From assembly GCF_000372725.1 (NCBI RefSeq), contig NW_005200814.1, positions 22,302 through 86,301 of the forward strand: DNA of 64,000 nt. The letters are read 5' to 3'. This document shows, in pieces, positions 10,297 through 19,832 of the stretch; within the stretch, counting starts at the first letter, position 1; the number at the start of each line of letters is the position of its first letter. Below the pieces are notes generated by a model. That model was not told the origin of the DNA, made no database searches, and saw nothing but the letters and a program-made list of their open reading frames with translations. The translations under genes and the position numbers were made by a program. This stretch comes from Emiliania huxleyi CCMP1516 (Eukaryota > Haptophyta > Isochrysidales > Noelaerhabdaceae).

Positions 10297-11481
10297 ATGA
10301 GCTCCGAGAAAAAATGTGACGGTTCCGCGGCGGCAGCTTTCCTGGCCGCGATGGCAACTGGCACGGTCGGTGCTGTCGCCACCAAGACAATGTTCATGGT
10401 CCACGCTGTTGGGAGCACTGGTGAGATGGAGCCGTTCACCCCTCCGCTGTACTTTACGCTGGTGATGTTTGTTGGCATGGCGCTCGCACTCCCTTGGCAC
10501 TTTTGGGAGAGCCGTGGCAGCGAAGAGCCTGGGCCCAGCCTCGGGCTGATCGCGCTGCTGTGCGTGCCGGCGCTGCTTGACATGATTGGCACCGCAATCC
10601 TCATGCTCGGCCTCCTGCTGATCCCTCTTTCGGTCAACAACCTCCTGCGCGGCTCAATCATCATTTTCGTGGCTGGAGCGAAGCAGTTTGTGCTGGGCGA
10701 CCAGCTGACAAAGCCGATGTGGGCGGGCGTCGGCGTGATCACAATCGCAATCACAGTCATCGGTGTGGCTGCAGTTGGCAACGGGGGCGGCGGCGCCGGC
10801 TCGGGCGATGCCTCAGGCCTCTTGGCGGGGGTGGCGCTGACGATCGTCGCCACCCTCGTCTCGGCCGTCCAATTCGTGGCGGAGGAGAAGCTCATGTCCA
10901 GCCTTTCGGCTCCTCCTATGCTCCTCGTGGGGATGGAGGGCCTCTGCGGCACCGTCCTGACTCTCTTTGTCGCCTACCCGATCTACTACTACATCCCCGG
11001 CGCCGACCACGGCCACTTTGAGGACCCGTGGAACACGATCGCGAAGCTGGGCAACTCGACACCCGCCGTGCTGCTCTCCCTCGCCGCCATGCTCTCCACC
11101 TTCCTCTTCAACGTGTTCTCGATGCTCGTGACGCACAAGCTCTCGTCTGTTTGGAAGGCCATCTTGCAGAACATCAGGCCGGCCAGCATCTGGCTGACGC
11201 AGCTCGCGCTCTACTACTACGTCACTGACGGCGCGTTTGGAGAGGCCTGGCTCGGGCTCGCCTCCTGGGTGCAGCTGGCCGGAATGCTGATGCTCCTCCT
11301 GGGCATGGCGGTGTACAATGGCAACATCACTCTGCCGGGGTGTGCCGACGACACCGTAATGTCGCCCATGACCGACGACGCAAAGGTCAGGGCGAGCACG
11401 GCCGACGCAGACACGAGGCCGATCATCAGCCGCGCCTCCGTCCGGCAGAGCGGGCTCTCGAAGAGCCTGCTCCCGAAGTGA
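10297..11481 (+). CDS. SLC35F6-like drug/metabolite-superfamily transporter
   Basis: This is an intronless 394-aa membrane protein from ATG 10297. About ten hydrophobic helices are visible. Signature segments match the SLC35F6/C2orf18 type: PALLDMIGTAILMLGLLLIP, then NNLLRGSIIIFVAG in the first EamA half, and SAVQFVAEEKLM followed by GMEGLCGTVLTL in the second. The family belongs to the nucleotide-sugar/triose-phosphate transporter branch. Human SLC35F6 is reported in mitochondria and lysosomes, but the substrate is not established, so localisation here is open. The C-terminal tail of about 50 residues is polar and cytosolic. Confidence 0.9.
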   Translation: MSSEKKCDGSAAAAFLAAMATGTVGAVATKTMFMVHAVGSTGEMEPFTPPLYFTLVMFVGMALALPWHFWESRGSEEPGPSLGLIALLCVPALLDMIGTAILMLGLLLIPLSVNNLLRGSIIIFVAGAKQFVLGDQLTKPMWAGVGVITIAITVIGVAAVGNGGGGAGSGDASGLLAGVALTIVATLVSAVQFVAEEKLMSSLSAPPMLLVGMEGLCGTVLTLFVAYPIYYYIPGADHGHFEDPWNTIAKLGNSTPAVLLSLAAMLSTFLFNVFSMLVTHKLSSVWKAILQNIRPASIWLTQLALYYYVTDGAFGEAWLGLASWVQLAGMLMLLLGMAVYNGNITLPGCADDTVMSPMTDDAKVRASTADADTRPIISRASVRQSGLSKSLLPK

Positions 11482-11740
11482 GTGAGTGGGCGGCACCGTC
11501 GGGACCCGGTCGGACAAATGATGTGATGATGCGTGCGCGCGGGCCTTCTAGGCCCGCGGGTAGTCTCCCCCCATCCCCAGGGCCTCCAGGGCTCGCACCT
11601 CAACCTCTCACAGACCAGCGCATAGCGCCATAGGACGTATTTTCTTCTCATAACAAGGGTACAAGGCTGTGAAGAGCGGAGTGTGTCCAGGGAGTGCCTG
11701 ATCACGAGGAGTGCTGCTCGCACGATCTCTGGCGCTGCCC

Positions 11741-12040
11741 ATGTCCTCGCGCTCCAGCCTTCTCTTCCTGATCCTCTGCCTATTATCATCCGTGCAGTCA
11801 GCTCTGGTCTCGGGTGTGACTGCTGTGGCCGCCCGACTTCGCGGCTCACCTGCAGCCGTGAGGCCACGCGCCTCCGCTGCCACATGCCGGGCTCCAGCGA
11901 GCCGGCGGCACGCGCCAGGCTGCTCTTGCCCTTCGTGCCTCGGTCACGGCGCCGACTGCGCATGCGGCGCGTGCTCCAGGCATTCTAAATCAGACTGCAA
12001 CTGCCCGGCCTGCCTCTTGATGATGATGAAGATGGTTTGA
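11741..12040 (+). CDS. Small secreted or plastid Cys-rich peptide with CxCxxC repeats
   Basis: The product is 99 aa from ATG 11741 (an alternative ATG lies upstream at 11714). The N-terminus is a clear signal peptide (SSLLFLILCLLSSVQSALV), followed by an Arg/Ala/Ser stretch like the transit-peptide part of a bipartite plastid presequence. The C-terminal third carries three evenly spaced modules, CSCPSC, CACGAC and CNCPAC, each followed by a short polar spacer. That is twelve cysteines in roughly 30 residues, suited to metal or Fe-S binding or disulfide packing. The protein ends in a Met/Leu-rich tail. Function is unknown. Confidence 0.6.
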   Translation: MSSRSSLLFLILCLLSSVQSALVSGVTAVAARLRGSPAAVRPRASAATCRAPASRRHAPGCSCPSCLGHGADCACGACSRHSKSDCNCPACLLMMMKMV

Positions 12041-12510
12041 GTCGTGCGTTTTCGCTTTCGCCACAAGTGCGACACCCCATCGACTGCAACGGCTCCGGTC
12101 GCTGCCCCACGGCTGTCGACGCCGATGAGTACGGGGCGCGAGTGCGGCGGCGGCCGTAGAGAGCCGTGTCGTACGCTGCTGACTTGCGCGGACCCTTCTC
12201 CCTCTTCCCGTCCTGCGGCGTCATGTATTAAATTTTACCTTGCATTCGCGTTCCAAAGAGCGTCTCAGCTCACGGACGACAGGGACGTCACTGGAGTGTC
12301 TCACACGAGCAAGAGCAGAGTTGTAGCGTAGAATAGCGCACACACGGACATGCGCACGCGCGAGCGACGTCCCCGTCGCGGTGTCGACTCACGCGACTGT
12401 CGAGTCTGCTGTCGTGTGTCGACGCTCGACGGGGACGAGAGCAGGAGAGACTGGAGAGTGGACAGAGGTGCCGCCGCGCGCGGTGTGCAAGCGCTGCACG
12501 CTGGGCCCGC
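12041..12510. other. Intergenic between convergent genes
   Basis: This stretch lies between the 3' ends of the small Cys-rich gene (plus) and the glycosyltransferase gene (minus). An AT-richer island with ATGTATTAAATTTT at about 12223 may contain polyadenylation sites. A GA/TCG-rich patch occupies 12350-12450. No gene is seen. Confidence 0.45.
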
Positions 12511-14484
12511 TTAGCGGCGGTCCCAGAACATCTGGTAGTCGCCACAGCCGGCCATCGCCTTGAGCTGGTTCCGGTTGATGAGAGGCCGCCCCTCGGTGGT
12601 CTCCATCTCGATCTTGCTGCTCTGGAAGGGGTTGAGGCCGGCGCAGCAGGCGCACGCGGGCGAGTCAGTCTCTGGCATGGCGCAGAGCACATACTTTGTG
12701 TTCGTGTTTGCGAAGAAGGTGTGGCCGAAGAGGATGCCCTTGCTGCTGCGGTCCCAGCACTTGCCCTGCGAGTAGTTTGCGCGGGGCCTCTTGTCGGCAA
12801 GGTCCCAGGCAAAGGAGCGGAAGGATCGCTTCCGCTTGAGCGCCATCGAGTAGACAAAGTGCCTACGGCGGGCGGCGAGGCTCGCTCACACCGCGTGGCG
12901 AGGCGCCGCCGGGCTGGCGGGTGGGCGTGCGTCGCGACGAGCATGTGCTCCGCAGGGCCAGGCGCCGCCATCGTCAAGCCGTACTCGGTCGGCGGGACGA
13001 GGCACTCGGTCCTGCGGGGAAGGGTGCGGGGAGGGTGGGGGGAGGGGTCAGAGCACGCCCCTGCACTCGGTCGACGCCAGGCGCGCGGGCCTGGCAGCGC
13101 GGCCGGGCGTCGCCTTCTCGAGCAGGACGCGCGGCGAGCGCACGTGCGTGAGGCAGCCGCGCCCGAAGAGCCAGTCGGGGGCGAGGGCGATCCGCTCGGC
13201 CCGCGCGACGGAGGGGCCGATGCTTGTGGGGTCTGGTGGCGGTGCGACGTACTGGACGAGGTGCGCCGCCTTGGCTCGCTCCTTGTACTGCTTCTTGCAC
13301 ACGGGTCGCAGCATGCCGGCGAGAGTGCACTTGTGCGTGCCCGCCGCGTAAAAGGTGGGGTGCTTGTCGCCGGCGACGACGAGCCACTTGTCGCGCGGCT
13401 TGCTCCGGTCGGGGAGCGGGACGGAGAGGGCGGAGACGGTGTCGCGCATCAGCTGCTGGTCGATGAGGGCCTGCAGGAAGGGCTCCGGCACAGGTACAAG
13501 GCGGGGCTCTTGGGGAGAGCGCGTCTCGCTGCCGGCCGAGCGAGTGCGTTCGGGTCCGGCTTGCCTCCGAGGTGGGGAGGCTTGCGGGGCGGCCCGTCGA
13601 GTAGGGCGACGAAGCGGGCCCAGGTGCCGTTGATCACGTGGTACGCGCCTCCGCCCGGGCCGGACCTCACGTAGACGAGGCCTGGGCCGGGCAGCGGATG
13701 GGGAGGGGGTGGGCAGGAGCAGGGGATGGGGCGGGGGGGTGGGGCAGGGGCGGATGGGAGGAGGTCGAGGAGGGGCGAGTCGACGGGGCCGAGAGGCGAG
13801 GGACGGACCGCAGTTGAGCAGCGCCGTCCCGCGGTGCACGCCGCAGTCGTCGCGCTCGTCCTTGCGCCTCGTGCAAGAAGGCCTCTCCCCGAGCGGGCCG
13901 CCAAAGTCCTGCTGCACCACCATCGCCGCGTCCTTGAAGTAGGGCCCGTTGAGGACCGCGTAGGGCGACTCGGCAAAGTAGACGTCCGTGTCGGCGCGGA
14001 TCACGTCGTACCCGCGCTCGAGCGCCGCCGAGACGTACCGCCACTGCTGCTGCCAGATGAGGAACATGTCGCCCGGCACGAGGCCCCACCGGGCGAGCCC
14101 CGGGTGGTTGTGCCACAGCGTCGACCAGGCGCACGAGAACTCGCACCGCTCCTCCTGCAACGACTTGCAGAGCGCCGGCGTGGTGAGGATCCCGTGGTAG
14201 CCGAGGTTGAGCGCGCGCAGGTTGGCGAGCAGGTTGAAGAGAAACTCGCTCGAGATGGTGCGCAGCGCCGGGTCCTTGCTCTGCCTCCGGTGGTCGCGCG
14301 TGTCTCCCACGGACAGGAAGATGAGGTGCTTGTAGTAGGGCGTGACCCTGCTGCGAGCGCTCAGGAACTCCTCGAGCACGCCCGGCGCCTCCAGGTCGCC
14401 GCCCGCAAATTGCCTCTCGGAGTCCACGACGTGCTTTGTGCACTTGCCCGCGGATAGAGCCGCGACGGCGGCGAGAGACAGCAT
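12511..14484 (-). CDS. Nucleotide-diphospho-sugar transferase (GT77/Nucleotid_trans-like)
   Basis: The start is ATG 14484 with a hydrophobic N-terminus. Exon 1 (14484-13809) contains the DxD-type metal/sugar motif RADTDVYFAESPYAVL and VVQQDFGG. Intron 13682-13808 (127 nt, GT-AG) gives HRGTALLNCGLVYVRSG. A second break near 13515-13570 is best solved by a 56-nt GC-AG intron that links the exon starting at 13681 to the exon reading EPFLQALIDQQLMRD. Intron 13012-13075 (64 nt, GT-AG) leads to TECLVPPTEYGLTM. The last exon, from about 12867, encodes HFVYSMALKRKRSFRSFAWD and ends at 12511. Its upstream border is ambiguous. A Golgi transferase adding a sugar to protein or polysaccharide is inferred. 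The acceptor is unknown. Confidence 0.75.
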
Positions 14485-14629
14485 CCGCTATATGCTCCTG
14501 CGGCAATGTCTCAGGAAGCGTTTGGGCGGACCACGACAGCGAAGGAGGGTGCGTCGGGCGGCCGCTTGTGTCCCGCTCCAAACTCGCGGCGGATAAAAAC
14601 ACTGTCGCAACACCGCCAGCGACAAGCGT

Positions 14630-14665
<36 letters not shown>

Positions 14666-15071
14666 TGTAGATCATCCCTCCCTTGGGTTGTCTGTTTTCT
14701 TTCTTTCTTTTACAAGCGTGTAGAGAAAAAGAGAAAAAGAACCGGTTAACATGACTCGAGACGGCAAAAAGAAGTAAAACTTTTTTGGGCACTGGCATTT
14801 CTTGTTGGTCTTTAAAAATCTCTTAACACAGGACACAGGTACACTATTCTTCGAGTCCAGTGAGCAGTGTCGTGCGAAAAAGAATTTTACGAATCGTCGG
14901 ACGTCGCACAACCCACACTTGGGTTGTCTGTTTTCTTTCTTTCTTTCTTTACCCACACTGGGCATCTCTGGCGCGCACTGGAGTGTGTGTTGTGCGAAAA
15001 GAAAACGCGCGCCCCCCGGCTTATTCCTTATAGCCAACCCTCCCTTGCAATAAATAAAAAGCAGACACACT
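14485..15071. repeat. Repeat-rich intergenic segment (GA microsatellite, dispersed-repeat fragments)
   Basis: A (GA)n run spans about 14632-14663. Two fragments of the dispersed CCCTTGGGTTGTCTGTTTTC-(TTTC)n repeat lie at 14673-14711 and 14929-14950. A CTTGTTGGTCTTTAAAAATC fragment at about 14800-14820 matches repeats elsewhere in the window. No gene is seen. Confidence 0.6.
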
Positions 15072-16906
15072 TCATCCCGGGCCACGCCACACCTTGACCA
15101 CAAAGTCGGCGCTGCACGTGGCGAGCAGCGGCTCGTGGGGGTGGAAGCTGGTCGCGTAGACCCGGTCCGCGTGCCCGTCGAGCACCTGCACCAGCTCGTG
15201 GCTCACGCCGCCGCCCGACGTGCTGCCGTCTCCGTTGAGGCGTCGCTGCGCGTACCCGCCGCCCGCGCCGCTGCTCAGCGAGTAGAGGTAGGCGCGGCCG
15301 TCGGCGCTCCCCGTCGCGACCAGCGCCGTCTCGTGGGCGAGCGGGCGGGCGGGCGAGTCGAGGGGGTCGTCGGCGTCGCTCTGCATCCTGCAAAGGGGCG
15401 GGGGCGGGGAGTCCCGCGGGGTGGGCGGAGGTGGCAGTGGGCGGCGTGTGTATGCGCGCGCGCGAGTGCGAGTGAGTGCGCGAGCGTATGTGTTGAGTGT
15501 GCGAGAGAGAGCGCCTTTTCGGAGCGTGTGTGACGCGGGAGAGGGGGCGTGGGGAGGGGGGGGGGTGGGGAGGGGGGGGGCGAGGCGGCCTCGCGCCTCG
15601 CGCACGCCTCCCCGACGGAGAAGGAGCACCGGATCGGCCACGCGCGGTTCCGGTGGCCCCGCAGCTCGCAGAGACGCCTCCAGCGCCGCCGCCCCTCGCC
15701 ACCCGCCCCTCCCCCGTCCCGCCTCGCCGCCGCCGCCGCGCCGCCCGCCGCGCCGCCCGCCGCGCCGCCCGCCTCGCCCTCCGCCGCGCCGCCCGCCGCC
15801 GGCACGGCGAGGATCCGGACGGTGTCGTCGTAGCTGTTGGCGGCGAGCAGCCGCTGCCGCGCGCCGTCGTGACCCCGCCACGCCTCGGGCGAAACCTCGA
15901 GGTGCGAGATCGGGCGCGCCGGCCCACCCGAGTCGTCGACGCGCTGCTGCCTGCTGCAGCGGCCGGTGCGCACATCCCACGCCTTGAGCGGCCCGTCACA
16001 CGGTCAGCAGGATGCAGTACTCTGCGAGACTGCGGGCAGGTCTGCGGGCAGGGTGTGCCGCGCCTTGAGCAGCCCGTTCCGGTCGCCAGTCAGCACCTCC
16101 TCGTCGGAGGCGGAGGCGACCGCCTGCAGCAGGCTCTCGTTCTGCACGGAGAGGCACGGCTGCTCGCCGCGCCGCCGCCGGTCGTACTGCAGCAGCGCGC
16201 CTGCAGGAAGGTTCCGAGAAGGCTCCGAGGCGGCTGCATGCCGCCGGTCGCACACTGCCGGTAGCACACCGCTCGAGGTGGCCGCCCAGCAGAGGTCGCC
16301 GCGACAGGCGACGGAGAGGACCAAGGCGCCGCCCACGTCGAAGCAGGAGACGCACTGCGAGCGGCCCACGTCCCAGAGCCGCGCCGTGTGGTCGAACGAG
16401 CCCGAGAGCACCGCCGCCGAGTCGGCAGAGAAGCAGAGGTCCGTCACAGAGTGGCTGTGCCCGCGCAGTGTGGCGACCGGCTCGCCGCCGCGGCTCCACA
16501 GGCGCGTCGTGTGGTCGAACGATCCCGACGCGAGGAGCCGGCCGGTCGGCGAGAACCGGACGGCGTACACGGCGCCGCTGTGCCCGTTGAGGTCGAACAG
16601 CGGCTCAAACCCGCGGCCGTTGCCGCCGTCGCCGCCGTTGCCGCGCTTGTGGTGGCCGGAGCGCGACGAGGGCGACCCGTCGCCACGCGAGCTTGCGGCC
16701 ATCGCCGTCGCCGCGGCGATGGCATGCGACTCGTCCACAGCCCGCTCGCCGGCGCTGCGCTCAGCCGCCGGCGCGTCTGCGTTCGCGCTGGGCCGGGCGA
16801 GGGCAGCGCTCAGCCGCATCGAGAGCTCGTAGAGCGAGCGCTTGAGCTCGGCGTTCTCCTGCTCGGCCTTCTCGAGCCGCTGCCGTATCGAGTCCTCCGG
16901 CGGCAT
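15072..16906 (-). CDS. WD40-repeat protein with N-terminal coiled coil
   Basis: Exons are 16906-16064, 15982-15606 and 15387-15072. Intron 15983-16063 is 81 nt with GC-AG borders. Intron 15388-15605 is 218 nt GT-AG with a C-tract and TTTGCAG acceptor. Residues 1-35 form a coiled coil (RQRLEKAEQENAELKRSLYEL). After a low-complexity linker come about seven WD40 blades, including GHSGAVYAVRFSPTGRLLAS, GHSHSVTDLCFSAD, AWDVRTGRC, GHRNRAWPIRCSFSV and GHADRVYATSFHPHEPL, ending FVVKVW near the stop. WD40 propellers are scaffolds, and no feature identifies the specific complex. The exon 2 linker GGAAEGEAGGAAGGAAGG is repeat-expanded. Confidence 0.88.
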
Positions 16907-17475
16907 CGAGCTCGGCTACGAGTAGGAGTTTGTGTTCGCAACACCTGCCGCAACACGGTCAGAAAGAGAAACACAGCGTTCGACAGAAAGAGAAAAGATA
17001 GCGTCGCATAACAAGGGACACTCGGCCAATAGGACAGCCGAGAACCCGAACAGAAAAGAATTCTTCCCCGCACACCTCTCCTGCGGTTTCTACTCAGAGC
17101 GGTGGTTGAGGCCGATTGCCTCAACTGTCAACCACGTGGTTGACAGAGGCCTCAACCCTCAACCAAGTGGTTGACAGACCCCTTCAACCCCTCAACCACG
17201 CGGAATGGCTGTTCACACCCCCGCGCAAAGGTCTGAACACACATTCTCTGTGAACCATTCATGTCGTCTTCTTTAACGCCTGGATGCTGCATCACACCTC
17301 CCATTCACGCACGTAGCTGAAGCAAGTATCGTAAAAACGGCGCGTCGAAGGCCCCCGCACGGGGGGATCCCGGCCGACGTCATGGTCGTCCGCGGACGCG
17401 GCCCTCCGTCTCCGGAGACATTACCGAATTCAAAACTGCTTACCAAAGCCAGATACGAGCTCAGCTCAGTGAGAT
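16907..17475. repeat. Intergenic with TCAACC / G-box palindrome cluster (left)
   Basis: Positions about 17098-17205 hold a cluster of CAACC/GGTTG words centred on the perfect palindrome GTCAACCACGTGGTTGAC (17127-17144, extending two further bases each side). A near copy, TCAACCAAGTGGTTGA, lies at about 17159-17174. The palindrome contains CACGTG, the bHLH/bZIP G-box core. A related cluster lies in opposite orientation at 18262-18352. No gene is supported. Confidence 0.6.
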
Positions 17476-17593
17476 CTAGCAGCACATACCCTCAGTATCC
17501 AGAATAGCAAAGTCTGAAAAAGTCGGTCCGACCGCGCAGAGCGGTCTGGCTGTCTGCAGAGCTTCCGTCCGAGCCCTGAGAAATGTCGGAGGC

Positions 17594-17854
17594 ATGTCGG
17601 CCCATGTTCGCGATTTTGATGGCGTTGCCCTTATTGCACGTGAAACAGACCGCGCCGGCCACGCACCCTTGTTCCCGGAGGCCAACTCGAATAGGTTTGA
17701 GCAATGGCCGCCTTCCATGCTCGACACGTCCGCCCGCCAACCCATCAAGTTGTACGATGAAAAATGCAGCAGGAACTTAGTTGCCTCGAAGGCCGCCCTG
17801 CTCGAAGGCCGCCCTGCTCTCGGCATTGTGTTGTTGACTGATAGCACTGTCTGA
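17594..17854 (+). CDS. Weak small ORF of unknown function
   Basis: The frame is 86 aa from ATG 17594 and reads like an ordinary soluble peptide (HVRDFDGVALIARET, ending GIVLLTDSTV). It contains a 19-bp tandem duplication (CTCGAAGGCCGCCCTGCTC, about 17786-17822). An overlapping 145-aa minus-strand frame (17913-17476) is equally long-lived, so strand is uncertain. There is no homolog I recognise. It lies between the two CAACC palindrome clusters and may be the interior of a non-autonomous element, not a gene. Confidence 0.2.
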   Translation: MSAHVRDFDGVALIARETDRAGHAPLFPEANSNRFEQWPPSMLDTSARQPIKLYDEKCSRNLVASKAALLEGRPALGIVLLTDSTV

Positions 17855-18261
17855 TCCAACCAGAAAGAGCCGTCGAAGAGCCGTCGAGAGCTACATGAGA
17901 CCCAAGTCGTCATGATGTACCAGAAAACGAAACTAGCGCCAAAATTGAGATCTCAGGATTGACATTAATTTCTCGCGCCTGCTTTCGCTGCTTGAGGCTC
18001 GCCAAACAGATTACAGATACTGCGTCTATGGCCGTGTGCAACGTCAAGTCGTTATATAACCGCGACAAGACCATCGCGCCAACCGCGACTCTGTTGCTTT
18101 TATGCGGCAGCATTCACCGTGACTCTTGCCGTGAATGGTTAGTGACCGCAATACTACGCCGTGAGCTGAGCTTCACCAGCCGTTTCTCTTCCTTCCCTTG
18201 CCTTCTCTTGCCGTCCGTTCTCTGTGCGCATTCCACGCGCGAGCCTGTGAATAGGCCCCGG

Positions 18262-18352
18262 AGGCCTCAACCCCCAACTAAAGGGTTGACGGGGGGTCTC
18301 AACCGTCAACCAGCTGGTTGAGGGGGGGCCTCAACCCTCAACCCGTCAACCA
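18262..18352. repeat. TCAACC / CAGCTG palindrome cluster (right)
   Basis: This cluster of CTCAACC, GTCAACC and GGTTGA words includes the palindromic TCAACCAGCTGGTTGA at about 18307-18322. It mirrors the cluster at 17098-17205 and lies about 70 bases upstream of the hydrolase gene. It could be a promoter element or the end of a short inverted-repeat element. Confidence 0.5.
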
Positions 18353-18423
18353 CCCCTCTGAGCAGAGCGGTTTGCTGTGCCGCCGCAGCTGACTCTGTGT
18401 CAAGCACGAACCCACATCTGCCT

Positions 18424-19530
18424 ATGCGCTTCGGGTGCAAGACACGGTTCATGCTGCTGCGCCAAGTCCGAGGTCACGCCCACGTGCCTGCGGCCATGCC
18501 TGCTGCCATCGCCGCCGCCGCTGCCGCCATCCGTGGGCCGCAGCAGGCCGCCTACGAGGAAGCAGGCTTCACTAGACGGAGCGTGCGGATGCCGTCTGGC
18601 GAAGAGGTGTCCTATCTCTCCCGCCGCAGCACCACTGACCCTCCCGAACGGTGTGTCGTCTTTCTGCACGGCATGACCTCCGATGCACTCGGCTCGGCGG
18701 CCGCCGTCGTCCCAATCGCGAGCCGGCAGCCGCCCGGTGTGCGAATCCTCGTTCCCGACGCCGCTGGCCACGGAAAGAGGCACGCATGGGCGGTCCGCTC
18801 CAGCTGGGAGGGCCTCTCGCTCGACGACCACATGTCTGACGTCGAGGCGTTCTGCGCGGCCGTTGGAGCGTCTGACGGCACCGTGCCGGTGGACCTCGTG
18901 GGGTACTCGATGGGCGGCGCGACAGCATTCGCGCTCGCAGCGCGGCACGTCAACGGCTCGGCGCCGGCTGCTAGCAGGTTGCCCGTGCGTCGCGTCGCGC
19001 TCCTCGCGCCGGCGCTGCTGGTGACGCAGGAGCTGTACGCCATGACGCTCTCCGTCCAGCGCCACGGCGGCGTCGAGCGCTGCGTGTACAACTACCGCAC
19101 CGAGGCGGAGGCGGAAGAGATGCTTCGCCTCGTGGGGTACGCGGAGCCGCTCTGCGAGAAGCTCGCGCCGGTGCTGGCGTGGGGCCGCCGCGACCAGCCG
19201 CCTGACTTTTGGTGGAAGATGTGGCGCGGCCTCGGCGGCGTGCAGGCGTTCGGCGAGGGCGAGGTAGACGCGGCCGTCGACGCCAAGCGGGCGGCGCTAG
19301 CCTCCTCCGGGAGCGTCCTCGCCGAGGCGGCGACGCCGGTGCTCGTCGTCCAGGGCAGCGCGGAGCTTGTGGTCGACGCGTCTGTGCCCAGGGAGGTGCG
19401 GAGGGCCGTCGGCAGCGCGTGTGACGTGGCGACGCTCGAGGGGTTCGGCCACCGCGGTCACCCGACGGACGCGTCAAAAGACTTTCTGACGGCGGCGGGT
19501 CAGGTCGTCGGGCCCTGGCTGGGACGGTGA
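18424..19530 (+). CDS. Alpha/beta-hydrolase
   Basis: This intronless gene starts at ATG 18424, with alternatives at 18451 and 18496. The frame upstream of 18424 lacks an ATG. The N-terminus is Ala-rich and may be a targeting leader. The fold is clear: VVFLHGMTSD (oxyanion HG), DLVGYSMGGATAF with the GxSxG nucleophile Ser, an Asp candidate in VLVVQGSAELVVDAS, and the catalytic His in GFGHRGHPTD. A cap domain between about residues 210 and 300 is Trp- and Arg-rich. The substrate cannot be read from sequence. It is probably an esterase, lipase-like or MhpC-type hydrolase. The product is 368 aa. Confidence 0.85.
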   Translation: MRFGCKTRFMLLRQVRGHAHVPAAMPAAIAAAAAAIRGPQQAAYEEAGFTRRSVRMPSGEEVSYLSRRSTTDPPERCVVFLHGMTSDALGSAAAVVPIASRQPPGVRILVPDAAGHGKRHAWAVRSSWEGLSLDDHMSDVEAFCAAVGASDGTVPVDLVGYSMGGATAFALAARHVNGSAPAASRLPVRRVALLAPALLVTQELYAMTLSVQRHGGVERCVYNYRTEAEAEEMLRLVGYAEPLCEKLAPVLAWGRRDQPPDFWWKMWRGLGGVQAFGEGEVDAAVDAKRAALASSGSVLAEAATPVLVVQGSAELVVDASVPREVRRAVGSACDVATLEGFGHRGHPTDASKDFLTAAGQVVGPWLGR

Positions 19531-19832
19531 ACGTCTAACTCTGAACATTTAACTTTCAGTTTCACACTCGTGACGCGAAAATTTCTGTCTCTTCCGACTC
19601 CGCTCCGCCTCGAGCACTTCCACTTGGAGCACTCGGAGCACTTGGAGTGCAGTTACAGTTAGTAACCGCACGCCCAGGACCGGGGAGCCAGAAAGAAACA
19701 CTGAGCGCGTAAAATTCTTCTCACGCAAGAGTTGCGAACGACCCGGACCCGCCCGCCGCACCGCTAAGGTCCCGCTCTCTTTGGCTTCAGTACCGAGCGG
19801 TCGCAGCTGCGACGCGACCGAGGAGCGTCCAG
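19531..19832. promoter_or_regulatory. Intergenic / promoter of the proline-rich membrane gene
   Basis: These 302 bases hold short direct repeats (CACTTCCACTTGGAGCACTC, then CGGAGCACTTGGAGTG) at about 19615-19655 and the tract CGTAAAATTCTTCTC. No gene is seen. It presumably contains the promoter of the plus-strand gene at 19833. Confidence 0.35.
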
